Source: Tistrella mobilis (GTDB taxonomy: Bacteria; Pseudomonadota; Alphaproteobacteria; Tistrellales; Tistrellaceae). Taken from it: a stretch of 64,000 nucleotides of DNA. The first letter of the stretch is position 1; every line of letters begins with the position of its first letter. Where the stretch lies: NCBI RefSeq assembly GCF_041468085.1, contig NZ_CP121017.1, positions 4,685,501 through 4,749,500 on the forward strand. Direction: 5' to 3'. The notes beneath the pieces are model-generated. The model was not told where the DNA came from. It saw nothing but the letters and a program-made list of their open reading frames with translations, and did not search any database. Made by a program: the position numbers and the translations under genes. Shown here one piece after another: positions 26,440 through 33,919 of this stretch.

Positions 26440-27354
26440 ATGCACGATACAGCCTTCATCGCCCTCGACTGGGGCACCAGCAGTTTCCGGCTCTGGCTGA
26501 TCGGCCATGACGGCCGGGTGCTCGCCGGACGCCGCAGCGCCGAGGGCATGACCACGGCCGCCGCAACCGGTTTCGAGGCGGTGCTTGAAGGCCACCTCGC
26601 CGATCTGGGCGTGCCCGCCGCGGTGCCGGCGCTCGCCTGCGGCATGGTCGGTGCCCGCCAGGGCTGGGTGGAGGCCGGCTATATCGACACGCCCGCCCGG
26701 CTGGCCGGATTGGCGGCCGGTGCGGTGCGCGTACCCGGCATCGCCCGCGATGTCCGCATCCTGCCCGGCATCGCCCGGCGCGATCCGGCCGCACCCGACG
26801 TGATCCGTGGCGAGGAGACCCAGATCCTGGGCGCCCTCTCTGCCCACGGCCTGGATGACGCCACCGTCTGCATGCCCGGCACCCATTCGAAATGGGGCCG
26901 GGTCGCGGACGGCCGGCTCAACGCCTTCAGCACCTTCATGACCGGCGAGCTTTTTGCCGCCGTCACCGGCCACACCATCCTCGCCCATGCGGTGGCCGGC
27001 GCCCCCGAGGACGAGGATATGGAGGCCTTTCGCCAGGCCGTCGCCACGGCCCTCGCCGCACCGGCGCGGATCGCCAACCTGCTGTTCCAGGTCCGCAGCG
27101 GCCAGTTGTTGTTCGGCCGGGGGGCCGCAGCTGCGCGGGAGACGATCTCGGGCAGCCTGATCGGGCTCGAAATCGCCGGCGGCCACACGGCCGATGGCAG
27201 CGATCTGGTGCTGATCGCCTCTGGGCACCTCGCCCGGCTCTATGGCGTGGCGCTCGGCGTGGCGGGCCTGCCCCATCGGGTGATCGATGCCGATGCCGCC
27301 GTGCTGGGCGGCCTCTCGCTTGCCGCCCGCAGCCTCTGGCCATCGCGTATCTGA
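26440..27354 (+). CDS. dgoK: 2-dehydro-3-deoxygalactonokinase
   Basis: This 304-residue kinase phosphorylates 2-keto-3-deoxygalactonate in the De Ley-Doudoroff galactose route. The N-terminal FIALDWGTSSFRLWLIGHDG is the ASKHA phosphate loop. MVGARQGWVEAGYIDTPA, VIRGEETQILGAL, VCMPGTHSKWGRV and FSTFMTGELFAAVTGHTILAH are DgoK signatures. It is followed after 43 bases by the aldolase DgoA. The galactonate dehydratase and regulator are not nearby, so the set is partial here. Confidence 0.93.
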   Translation: MHDTAFIALDWGTSSFRLWLIGHDGRVLAGRRSAEGMTTAAATGFEAVLEGHLADLGVPAAVPALACGMVGARQGWVEAGYIDTPARLAGLAAGAVRVPGIARDVRILPGIARRDPAAPDVIRGEETQILGALSAHGLDDATVCMPGTHSKWGRVADGRLNAFSTFMTGELFAAVTGHTILAHAVAGAPEDEDMEAFRQAVATALAAPARIANLLFQVRSGQLLFGRGAAAARETISGSLIGLEIAGGHTADGSDLVLIASGHLARLYGVALGVAGLPHRVIDADAAVLGGLSLAARSLWPSRI

Positions 27355-27397
27355 CGGTCGAAAATCTGACCGGCCCCCACCGACGGAGATCTGCCTG

Positions 27398-28030
27398 ATG
27401 GACCGCATTCCCTTTCCGCCGATGGATCGGCCGCTGATCGCCATCCTGCGCGGCATCCAGCCCCACGAAACCGAAGCGGTGGTGACAGAGCTGATCGAGG
27501 CCGGGCTGACCGCGATCGAGATCCCGCTGAACTCGCCCGATCCCTTCCGCTCGATCGGGATCGCGGCGCGGCTGGCGCCCGACCATGTGATCGTCGGTGG
27601 CGGCACGGTCCTCACCCCGGCCGATGTCGCCCGCCTGCACGCGGCCGGCGGCCGGCTGCTGGTCACCCCCAACAGCGACCCGGTGGTGATCCGCACCGCC
27701 CATGGTCTCGGCATGGTCTCGATGCCGGGCGTGTTCACCGCCACCGAGGCGCTCGCTGCCGCGGCCGCCGGCGCCACCGGCCTCAAATTCTTCCCGGCCA
27801 GCGTGCTCGGCCCTCAGGGCATCAACGCCATCCGCGCGATCCTGCCGCCGGAACTGGTGATCGCCGCGGTGGGTGGCGTCTCCGACCGCAATTTCGCCGA
27901 TTACATGTCGGCCGGCATCACCGCCTTCGGCCTTGGCACCAGCCTCTACAGGCCGGGCATGACGGCGGCGGATGTCCGCGCCCGTGCCGATGCCACCATC
28001 GCCGCCTACGACGCCTGCCGCGGCGGTTGA
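27398..28030 (+). CDS. dgoA: 2-dehydro-3-deoxy-6-phosphogalactonate aldolase
   Basis: This 210-residue class I aldolase cleaves KDPGal to pyruvate and glyceraldehyde 3-phosphate. The motifs are PLIAILRGIQPHETEAVV (catalytic Glu region), VIVGGGTVLTPADVARLHAAGGRLLVTPN and GLKFFPASVLGPQGI with the Schiff-base lysine. It ends with GTSLYRPGMTAADVRARA. It is co-directional with dgoK and converges on the methanobactin operon: its stop is directly adjacent to the mbnC stop on the other strand. Confidence 0.93.
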   Translation: MDRIPFPPMDRPLIAILRGIQPHETEAVVTELIEAGLTAIEIPLNSPDPFRSIGIAARLAPDHVIVGGGTVLTPADVARLHAAGGRLLVTPNSDPVVIRTAHGLGMVSMPGVFTATEALAAAAAGATGLKFFPASVLGPQGINAIRAILPPELVIAAVGGVSDRNFADYMSAGITAFGLGTSLYRPGMTAADVRARADATIAAYDACRGG

Positions 28031-28621
28031 TCACAGCGGCAGATCCCGCCAGCCGGGGAAATGGTCCAGCGACCAGGTGGTGGTCGTGAACCAGCCGAAG
28101 GGGGTTGCCGGGTCGGGCAGGGGGTCTTCCAGCTCCAGGGTCTCGATCTCGCGCCCGCCTTCAAGATCGGCGGGCTTCCAGCCGGCCACCAGCGGCAATG
28201 GCCCGCGATCGGCGCTCCGGGTGCCGATCACCAGCCCCACGGCCGGGCTGCGATCGGTCACCGCCCAGCGTGCCGCCGCGGCCCCGATCAGGGTCAGGCG
28301 CAGGTCGTCGTCCACCCGGTCGCGAAACCCTGAGCCCTGCAGCCAGACATCCACCCAGAGATAATACGTCCAGTCGAAACTCAGCCCGCGCTCGGCCGCA
28401 AAGGCCATGAAGGGGCGGAAGATACTCATGCCGTCCGACGGTTGGCCATCCTCGCCGTCCAGCCTCAACAGTCCCGGGCAGATGTCGAACAGGGTGTGCC
28501 AGTAGATCCTGAGGCTGGTATCCACCCTGACCCAGGCCCGCGAGCCGACGCCCAGTTCGTCATGCCGCGCCGGCACGGTCAGATGGTCGAGCAGGTCGCT
28601 GTCGATCCGCCGCTCAGACAT
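28031..28621 (-). CDS. mbnC: Methanobactin biosynthesis partner protein MbnC
   Basis: This 196-residue protein is the partner of MbnB; the MbnBC complex converts Cys residues of the precursor to oxazolone/thioamide pairs. It matches MbnC as I remember it: RVDTSLRIYWHTLFDICPGLL near residues 32-52, then FRPFMAFAAERGLSFDW and YYLWVDVWLQGSGFRDR. The C-terminal half is less conserved (TDRSPAVGLVIGTRSADRGPL). It lacks obvious metal sites and probably recognises the leader peptide. The start ATG at 28621 overlaps the mbnB end by eight bases, indicating coupled translation. It is the last gene of the operon and converges on dgoA. Confidence 0.9.
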   Translation of the reverse strand: MSERRIDSDLLDHLTVPARHDELGVGSRAWVRVDTSLRIYWHTLFDICPGLLRLDGEDGQPSDGMSIFRPFMAFAAERGLSFDWTYYLWVDVWLQGSGFRDRVDDDLRLTLIGAAAARWAVTDRSPAVGLVIGTRSADRGPLPLVAGWKPADLEGGREIETLELEDPLPDPATPFGWFTTTTWSLDHFPGWRDLPL

Positions 28622-29420
28622 GGGCCGGCTCCCGCCCCATCACCGCACGCAGCGTATCGATATCGGCGATGATCCGATCCTCGTCCAGGTCGTCGTCGCG
28701 CTCATAGGTGATGGTGGCTTCGGGGTCGGTCACCAGCGCACGGCAAAGGGCCAGGGCCGCGCGGGTATCGGCCGCCAGCGCCCGGTCATGGGTGTCGAGC
28801 ACGATCGGCGGCTGGCCGACCGAGTGGTCATAGCCGGCGACATGAAACTGCCGGGCACTGCGGATCACCTCTGTCCAGGCCTCGAACGGCAGGCCGCAAT
28901 TATGGGTCGCACAGACCGCGTTCGAGACGTCGAACAGCACCGTGCAGCCGGTCCGTGCGGTCAGGCGCCGGAAGAAATCCGGCGCATCCCGCCCGCCATC
29001 CATGATCGAGGGATAGTTTTCAAAAGCGATGGTGCAGCCCAGCCGGTCCTGCCAGCGCGCCACCCGGTCCGCCACCCGCTCGAACGCGCCCGGATAGTCG
29101 ATCTCGGCCAGATGCAGCAGATGCCGGCCCCGATGGGTGAAGCGGGCGATGTGGTCCGACACATAGATCGGCCGGGTTTCGCGGATGATCGCCGTCAGCC
29201 GCATGGCCAGCTCGTCCAGCTCCGCCTCGGGCCGTTCCATGAATTTCGAGAACATGATGTGCAGCCCCACCGGGGCATCGAAGGCGGCCGCGATCTGCGC
29301 CGGCGGCACCGCCAGGAAATTGTCGACCAGCAGCTCGACATAGTCGATCCGCCCGGCCGCAATCAGCCGCCGCACCATCGGTGCGGTTGCCCCCAGGGTG
29401 AAGTTGAAGCCGATCCGCAA
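28614..29420 (-). CDS. mbnB: Methanobactin biosynthesis oxidase MbnB (MNIO / DUF692)
   Basis: This 268-residue TIM-barrel multinuclear non-haem iron oxidase should turn precursor Cys residues into oxazolone-thioamide pairs with O2. Metal-ligand motifs include His54 (LHIMFSK), Asp89-His90 (VSDHI), Glu134 (FENYPSIMDG), DVSNAVCA, FHVAGY, DTHD and TYERD. RIGFNFTLG and EIDYPGAF match MbnB as remembered from Methylosinus. I chose the TTG at 29420 because it gives the family N-terminus and has GGAGG seven bases upstream. The frame is open up to 29690, but that part covers the precursor gene and is not protein-like. Bufferin-type and other MNIOs are less likely given MbnC next door. Confidence 0.93.
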   Translation of the reverse strand: MRIGFNFTLGATAPMVRRLIAAGRIDYVELLVDNFLAVPPAQIAAAFDAPVGLHIMFSKFMERPEAELDELAMRLTAIIRETRPIYVSDHIARFTHRGRHLLHLAEIDYPGAFERVADRVARWQDRLGCTIAFENYPSIMDGGRDAPDFFRRLTARTGCTVLFDVSNAVCATHNCGLPFEAWTEVIRSARQFHVAGYDHSVGQPPIVLDTHDRALAADTRAALALCRALVTDPEATITYERDDDLDEDRIIADIDTLRAVMGREPAHV

Positions 29421-29443
29421 GGCGGCACCTCCATCGTCAGGGA

Positions 29444-29470
29444 CGGGGAGCGGCATCCGGCCGCTCCCCG
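29444..29470 (-). promoter_or_regulatory. Intercistronic hairpin between mbnA and mbnB
   Basis: CGGGGAGCGGC - ATCCG - GCCGCTCCCCG is a perfect 11-bp GC-rich stem, 15 bases after the mbnA stop and 23 bases before the mbnB start. No T run follows it on the minus strand. A hairpin placed here commonly gives partial termination or protects the precursor mRNA, so that the peptide is made in excess over its enzymes. Confidence 0.65.
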
Positions 29471-29485
29471 CCCGGTCATGTCCGA

Positions 29486-29575
29486 TCAGCCGGCAACGGC
29501 ACAGATGGTGGCGCAGCGGGCACCGGCGCGACCGGTAACCTGCAGGGTCTTGCGGGCGTTGATCTTGATCGACAT
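29486..29575 (-). CDS. mbnA: Methanobactin precursor peptide MbnA
   Basis: This 29-residue precursor is too short for usual gene calling. The leader (residues 1-19) is basic, begins MSIKI and ends GRAGA, matching the MbnA pattern of an IKI start and a GRAxA region before the core. The core is RCATICAVAG, with Cys21 and Cys25 separated by three residues as in the two-ring methanobactin of Methylocystis SB2 (remembered core RCASTCAA). MbnBC would convert Arg-Cys and Ile-Cys into oxazolone/thioamide pairs that together bind one Cu(I). A strong AAGGAGA site lies upstream of ATG 29575. mbnB and mbnC follow. Only two cysteines are present, so no extra disulfide is possible. Confidence 0.9.
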   Translation of the reverse strand: MSIKINARKTLQVTGRAGARCATICAVAG

Positions 29576-29744
29576 CGGATTGTCTCCTTCTTGGCAATAA
29601 TAATTGGATCCGGATGATGTATTCATCCGGGACTTTCATCTGCATCAGACGCTGAATCGTCTTTTGATGCTTCCTGGACTCTATGTTCATCCTGCTTTTG
29701 AGTCGACTCGTATTTTCGTCATGCGGTGAGTCTTCAAAATTAAT
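29576..29744 (-). promoter_or_regulatory. A/T-rich promoter region of mbnABC with dyads
   Basis: This spacer between mbnH and mbnA is much richer in A/T than its surroundings and contains no gene. It holds a perfect dyad CCGGATGA - TGTAT - TCATCCGG (29610-29630), 35-55 bases before the mbnA start, and a palindrome GAGTCGACTC (29700-29709). I cannot point to a confident -35/-10 pair. The dyad is a candidate operator for a copper-responsive regulator. There is no clear terminator after mbnH, so transcription may also read through from the receptor genes. Confidence 0.55.
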
Positions 29745-30863
29745 TCAATCCTGGGGCGCGGCATGCCGTGGGTCGGTCAGAAACTGCGCATCGGTCAGGG
29801 TCTTCAGGAAGGCGACGATGTCGGCGCGGTCGCGTGCGTCCAGATCGATGCGGACGATCAGATCGCTCTTCCACGGATTGCGCCGGCCGTCGCCCCGGTC
29901 GGGGCCGCCGGTGATCTGCCGGCCGCCGGCGGCATAGATCTCCAGCACCTCTTCCAGCGTGCCGACGCTGCCGTCATGCATATAGGGGGCGGTGACCGCG
30001 ACATTGCGCAGCGATGGCGCCCGAAAGGCGCCCATATCCCCGGCGCGGCCGGTCATCTCGATCAGCCCGCGATCCGTGGCCGGATAGGCGCCGGCCCCGT
30101 CCAGGTCATAGAGTCCGGTGTTGTGGAAGGCGCGGTCGACCACGCGGCTGCGCGCGTGCACCACCTGATCGTTGAAGTTGAAGCTGCCATGGCAGTGATG
30201 GCATTCGGCCTTTTCGCCGAAGAACAGGTCATGGCCGCGCCGCTCGGCCTCGGTGAAGCGCTCCTCGCCCGCCAGCCAGCGGTCATAGCGCGACGAGAAC
30301 GAGACCAGGCTGCGTTCGTAGGCGGCGATCGCGCGGATGATCGATGTCAGGCTCACCGGTGCCGCGACCTCCGGAAAAGCGGTCCGGAAGGCGGCGACCA
30401 TCTCAGGGTCGGACCGGAAGCGGTTCAGCACCGTCTCGCGATTGGCATCGGTCAGGCCCATCTCGACCGGGTCGGTGCCGAACAGCGGTACGGCCATCTG
30501 CGCCTCCAGCGTGACCAGGGCCGGGTTGGCCCAGGTCAGGCTGGCATTCCAGGCGACATTGGCCAGCCCCTGGGCATTGCGCCGCACGACATCACCGGCA
30601 GACCCCACCGGATGGGCACGGCCATCGGCGAAGCCCAGCGCCTGGAGATGACAGCCCGAACAGGCGAGCCGGCCATTGCCCGACAGTCTGGGGTCGTGGA
30701 ACAGCCGCCGGCCAAGCTCCACCTTGGCCGGGGTCATGGGGTTGTCGGCCGGCACACGCGGCGGCGGGACATGGGACGGCAGATCCCAGACCCAGCCCTC
30801 CGCCCGGGCGCCGCCGGCCACCGCCAGCGAAAGCGCGGCCAGGGCCAGCAGCCGCCGGATCAT
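29745..30863 (-). CDS. mbnH: MbnH-type di-haem cytochrome c peroxidase/MauG family protein
   Basis: This 372-residue periplasmic protein has a signal peptide to about residue 21 (ARA-EG) and two haem c motifs, C68SGCH72 and C221HHCH225. LGRRLFHDPRLSGNGRLACSGCH, SLRNVAVTAPYMHDGSVGTLEEVLEIYAAGG and a C-terminal DIVAFLKTLTD are typical of the MauG/cytochrome c peroxidase superfamily. MbnH enzymes are known to oxidise a tryptophan of MbnP to kynurenine, creating a copper site. Its start overlaps the mbnP stop (ATGA), as expected for such a pair. Annotation as plain cytochrome c peroxidase is possible, but the context argues for MbnH. Confidence 0.9.
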   Translation of the reverse strand: MIRRLLALAALSLAVAGGARAEGWVWDLPSHVPPPRVPADNPMTPAKVELGRRLFHDPRLSGNGRLACSGCHLQALGFADGRAHPVGSAGDVVRRNAQGLANVAWNASLTWANPALVTLEAQMAVPLFGTDPVEMGLTDANRETVLNRFRSDPEMVAAFRTAFPEVAAPVSLTSIIRAIAAYERSLVSFSSRYDRWLAGEERFTEAERRGHDLFFGEKAECHHCHGSFNFNDQVVHARSRVVDRAFHNTGLYDLDGAGAYPATDRGLIEMTGRAGDMGAFRAPSLRNVAVTAPYMHDGSVGTLEEVLEIYAAGGRQITGGPDRGDGRRNPWKSDLIVRIDLDARDRADIVAFLKTLTDAQFLTDPRHAAPQD

Positions 30864-31717
30864 TTCTCCGCCACCCGAAAGGCGGCGGCGGCGCTCCCGG
30901 CCAGCCCCAGCCGTTCAAAAAGCGCCGGGCAGTCGGCATCGTCGGGGGCGCTCATGCAGCCCACCGCGCCCCCCTGGTCGCGGGTCAGATCGGTGGCGGC
31001 GAACAGCACGGCCAGATCCAGCACCACGCGCGCACGGGCGGGATCGAAGGGCCTTGTCGTTACCGCCGATCGGTTGGGCCGGTCGCAGCGGACGATCTCA
31101 CCCGTGACCGGGTTGCCGGTGCAGCCGGTGGCGCCCAGATGCAGGAACCAGGTGGTGGCGCGGCCGCCATCCGGCCGCGCCACCCCGCCCTCGGGCAGAA
31201 GTTCCAGCTTCACGTATTTGCGCCCGGCCTGCCATCCCCAGCCCATGGCCGCCAGATCAAGCGGCGGCGGCGCCAGGTCGGTGGCGGTATGGTTCAGCCC
31301 CGGCGGCACGCCCAGGGTGAAGGCCAGCTGCCAGGGGCCGGCCCCGGCCCCGTCGTCCACCCGGCCGGTCACGACGGTATTGGTCTCGGGCGTGCCCTCG
31401 CGGCACGCGCCGGTGGCGTCTTCGGCATCGATCAGGGCAACGCCGTCATGCTGCCAGAGCGTTTCGTCCAGCATGACCGGCCAGGCTTTGCCGGCCGCAT
31501 CGATCAGGGCCAGGTCGTGGAGATAAAAGCGGGCATCGCGCAGGCCGGCTGCAACCGCAGGCCTGCCCAGCGCTGCGGCAGGGGGGGCGCAGCCGACCGG
31601 CGCCGCCCCGGCGACGATGCCGAAGCCGATGGTGACGCTCCGCTCCGCCGCCAGGACAGGCCCGGCGGCGAGCAGAAGCAGAAGGATGGCAAGGCGGGTA
31701 AGGCGGCAGGTCATCAT
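30860..31717 (-). CDS. mbnP: MbnP-type copper-binding periplasmic protein
   Basis: This 285-residue exported protein of the metallo-mystery-pair (four-Cys motif) family has a signal peptide to about residue 23 (VLAAE). Family features are GLRDARFYLHDLALIDAAGKAWPV, an AGRKYVKLEL strand, TTWFLHLGATGCTGNPVTGEIVRC and a terminal Cys pair GCMSAPDDADCPALFERLGL. In MbnP the copper site uses histidines and a kynurenine formed from Trp by MbnH. Candidate Trp residues occur at ETLWQHDG and MGWGWQAG. It starts eleven bases after the receptor stop and overlaps mbnH by four, so the three form one unit. It may accept copper released from methanobactin. Confidence 0.88.
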   Translation of the reverse strand: MMTCRLTRLAILLLLLAAGPVLAAERSVTIGFGIVAGAAPVGCAPPAAALGRPAVAAGLRDARFYLHDLALIDAAGKAWPVMLDETLWQHDGVALIDAEDATGACREGTPETNTVVTGRVDDGAGAGPWQLAFTLGVPPGLNHTATDLAPPPLDLAAMGWGWQAGRKYVKLELLPEGGVARPDGGRATTWFLHLGATGCTGNPVTGEIVRCDRPNRSAVTTRPFDPARARVVLDLAVLFAATDLTRDQGGAVGCMSAPDDADCPALFERLGLAGSAAAAFRVAEK

Positions 31718-31728
31718 GAGCCCCCGCC

Positions 31729-33783
31729 TCAGAACCGTGCGGTCAGGCGCAGATTGATGCTGCGGCCTTCCTCGTAGGCATAGGTTTCGGCCAGCGACTG
31801 GCGGTAGGTGACATAGGCCTCGTCGAAGAGGTTGGTCACCGCCACATCCACGCGGTACCAGTCGCGATCGAAGGCCACGCCCAGGTCGTGCACGGCATAG
31901 CCGCTGCGCCGCCGGAGCGGGGTCGAGTCGTAATCCTGGGCCGCCGCATAGATGCCGGCATACCAGAGCCGCCAGTCCTGGTTCACGGCATAGCCGATCC
32001 CGGCCGCGACCTTGTCCGGCGGCGCGTAGAGCTGGGCGCCGGTATCGGCATCCTTGGCACGCAGCTTCGAATAGGCGAGGGAGACATCCACCGGCCCGGC
32101 CTGATAGCTGGCCTCGGCCTCGATGCCGCGGCGCCTGGCTTCGGCGACGTTGCGGCGCTGGAAGATCAACCCGGTGCCCGAGAAGGGCGGGGTGCGGGTG
32201 AAGGTGCCGACCACCTGGCTGTCGATCAGATCGTCGACCCGCTCGTGAAACACGGTCGCCTTGAAGCGCAGCGCATCGCCAGGCCAGGCGAGATCGTCGA
32301 AGGCGAGCGTGAAACCGGCCTCGGTGGTATGGGCAGTCTCGGGCTGAAGTTGGGGATTGGGGATGAAATTGAACAGCGCCCGGGTGGCCGTCAGGTTCGG
32401 ATACATCTCGGCCAGGGTCGGGGCGCGGAAGGCCTCGCCATAGCCGACGAACAGGCCCAGCGCCGGCGTCGCCTGCCAGTGCAGCGCCAGCTTGGGCGAC
32501 AGCCGGTCGTGGGACGAGGATGCCTGGCCTTCCGGGTCGATTTCATAGCGGTCGTGCCGCAGGGCCCCGATCAGGGTCCAGTCCTCGAAGATCGTCAGCT
32601 CGTCCTGGATGAAGACGCCGGTGGCGGTCAGATCGCCGTCCGGCAGCACCACATTCGCCGAACCCGCCGTCCGGTTGGTGCTGGTGTCGACATAATGGTC
32701 CACACCATAGGTCAGCTTATGCGCCAGCGCCGCCCCGGTCTCGAACCGGCTGGTGTTCTGAAGCGACAGGCCGCGGGTCTCGGTTTCGGTCGAGGTGGCG
32801 TCGAAGGGCGGGGTTTCGCGGCTCGTCGTGTCGAAGCGCAGTTTCGTGTAATAGAGCTGCAGGCTGCCGTCCAGCCAGCTGCGATCCGGGTCGGCGAAGG
32901 ACCAGCGGCCGGAATACTGATCCTGGCGACGCTCCAGCAGCTGCGCATAGGGGAAAAGGGCGCTGCCGCCGGGATTGTTCGGCCCGGTCAGATCGTCGTC
33001 GAAACGCTGATACGAGATGTCGATCCGATGGTCGGGGCCAAGATCGACCCCGCCCTTGAACAGGCCCGAGAGCAGATCGCCTTCGTTCTCCAGCTTCTCG
33101 CCGGTGCCGGTGCGGATGTTGTCGGTGCTGCGATAGGTCAGCGCGGCCAGCAGGTCGCCATCCGCCGTGCGGGTGGTGCCGGCCACATGGCTCGAAAATG
33201 CGTGATTGCCGCTCCGCCAGCCCAGGCTCGCCCGGCCGCCGGTGGTTTCCCCCGGTGCCAGCAGATCCTCGGGCTCCAGGGTGCGGATCGCCATCACGCC
33301 GCCCAGCCCGCCGCTGCCATAGCTCGCGGAAACCGGGCCGCGCACCACGTCGATGGCGCCGATCATGTCGGGATCGATCAGCAGCGGCGAGAACACGCCG
33401 CCCTCGTTGTTCCGCCGCACCCCGTCGACCGACAGAATGATCCGTGGGCCGATGAAGCCGCGGATCGACGGGTTCTGCGCGGCAGGGCGCGGGCCGCCGC
33501 CCATGTCGACATTGGGCAGGCGGCGCAGGATGGTGAGGTCAGCCGCCTGGGCATCATCCAGCGCCGCACGATCGACCTGAGAGACGGAAGCCGGCAGATC
33601 GAAGGCCGAGGCTTCGGTGCGGGTGGCGGTGACGGTGATCGCCTCAAGCCGGCTGACCGGAGCGGCGGTCTCTTCGGCACGGGCAGGAGCGGGCTGGACG
33701 GCCAGGCCGAGCAGAAGGGTGGCGGCGGTGGTGCCGGCAAGCGGCAGTCGGCCGCGCATCGAACATGCGGCAGGTCGGGTCAT
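31729..33783 (-). CDS. mbnT: TonB-dependent outer-membrane receptor, putative MbnT
   Basis: This is a 684-residue receptor. The signal peptide ends near residue 36 (ARAEE). A TonB box-like LEAITVTATRTEAS leads to a plug with NPSIRGFIGPRIILSVDGVRRNNEGG and VVRGPVSASYGSGGLGGVMAI. A 22-strand barrel and terminal phenylalanine (LRLTARF) follow. There is no N-terminal STN signalling domain, in keeping with the absence of FecI/FecR genes. Barrel motifs (GYGEAFRAPTLAEMYPN, NPQLQPETAHTTEAGF) resemble haem/siderophore receptors. Co-transcription with mbnPH and position before mbnABC suggest it imports copper-methanobactin. ATG 33759 is an alternative start. Confidence 0.8.
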   Translation of the reverse strand: MTRPAACSMRGRLPLAGTTAATLLLGLAVQPAPARAEETAAPVSRLEAITVTATRTEASAFDLPASVSQVDRAALDDAQAADLTILRRLPNVDMGGGPRPAAQNPSIRGFIGPRIILSVDGVRRNNEGGVFSPLLIDPDMIGAIDVVRGPVSASYGSGGLGGVMAIRTLEPEDLLAPGETTGGRASLGWRSGNHAFSSHVAGTTRTADGDLLAALTYRSTDNIRTGTGEKLENEGDLLSGLFKGGVDLGPDHRIDISYQRFDDDLTGPNNPGGSALFPYAQLLERRQDQYSGRWSFADPDRSWLDGSLQLYYTKLRFDTTSRETPPFDATSTETETRGLSLQNTSRFETGAALAHKLTYGVDHYVDTSTNRTAGSANVVLPDGDLTATGVFIQDELTIFEDWTLIGALRHDRYEIDPEGQASSSHDRLSPKLALHWQATPALGLFVGYGEAFRAPTLAEMYPNLTATRALFNFIPNPQLQPETAHTTEAGFTLAFDDLAWPGDALRFKATVFHERVDDLIDSQVVGTFTRTPPFSGTGLIFQRRNVAEARRRGIEAEASYQAGPVDVSLAYSKLRAKDADTGAQLYAPPDKVAAGIGYAVNQDWRLWYAGIYAAAQDYDSTPLRRRSGYAVHDLGVAFDRDWYRVDVAVTNLFDEAYVTYRQSLAETYAYEEGRSINLRLTARF

Positions 33784-33919
33784 GGGGTGCGGATCCGAAG
33801 GGCAGCGGGCGTGCGGCAGCCCGGGCGCGGATCTGTGCGCAGCCCATGGGCCTGCCGGACCGGACGCCCCGTCCAGCCGCCGGACAAGCGGCCGACAGGG
33901 GCGGCTCTTGGAGGTCGGA

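Noticed and set aside
28614-29575. Bufferin or other non-methanobactin MNIO peptide system
   Set aside because: The partner has MbnC motifs, the precursor has an MbnA leader and core, and bufferin precursors are longer with a signal peptide and several Cys.
29421-29690. N-terminal extension of mbnB covering the precursor region
   Set aside because: The family N-terminus begins at TTG 29420 with its own ribosome site, and the extension overlaps mbnA in another frame with unlikely residues.
29745-30863. Ordinary cytochrome c peroxidase
   Set aside because: Possible by fold, but the four-base overlap with an MbnP-type gene and the mbn context fit MbnH better.
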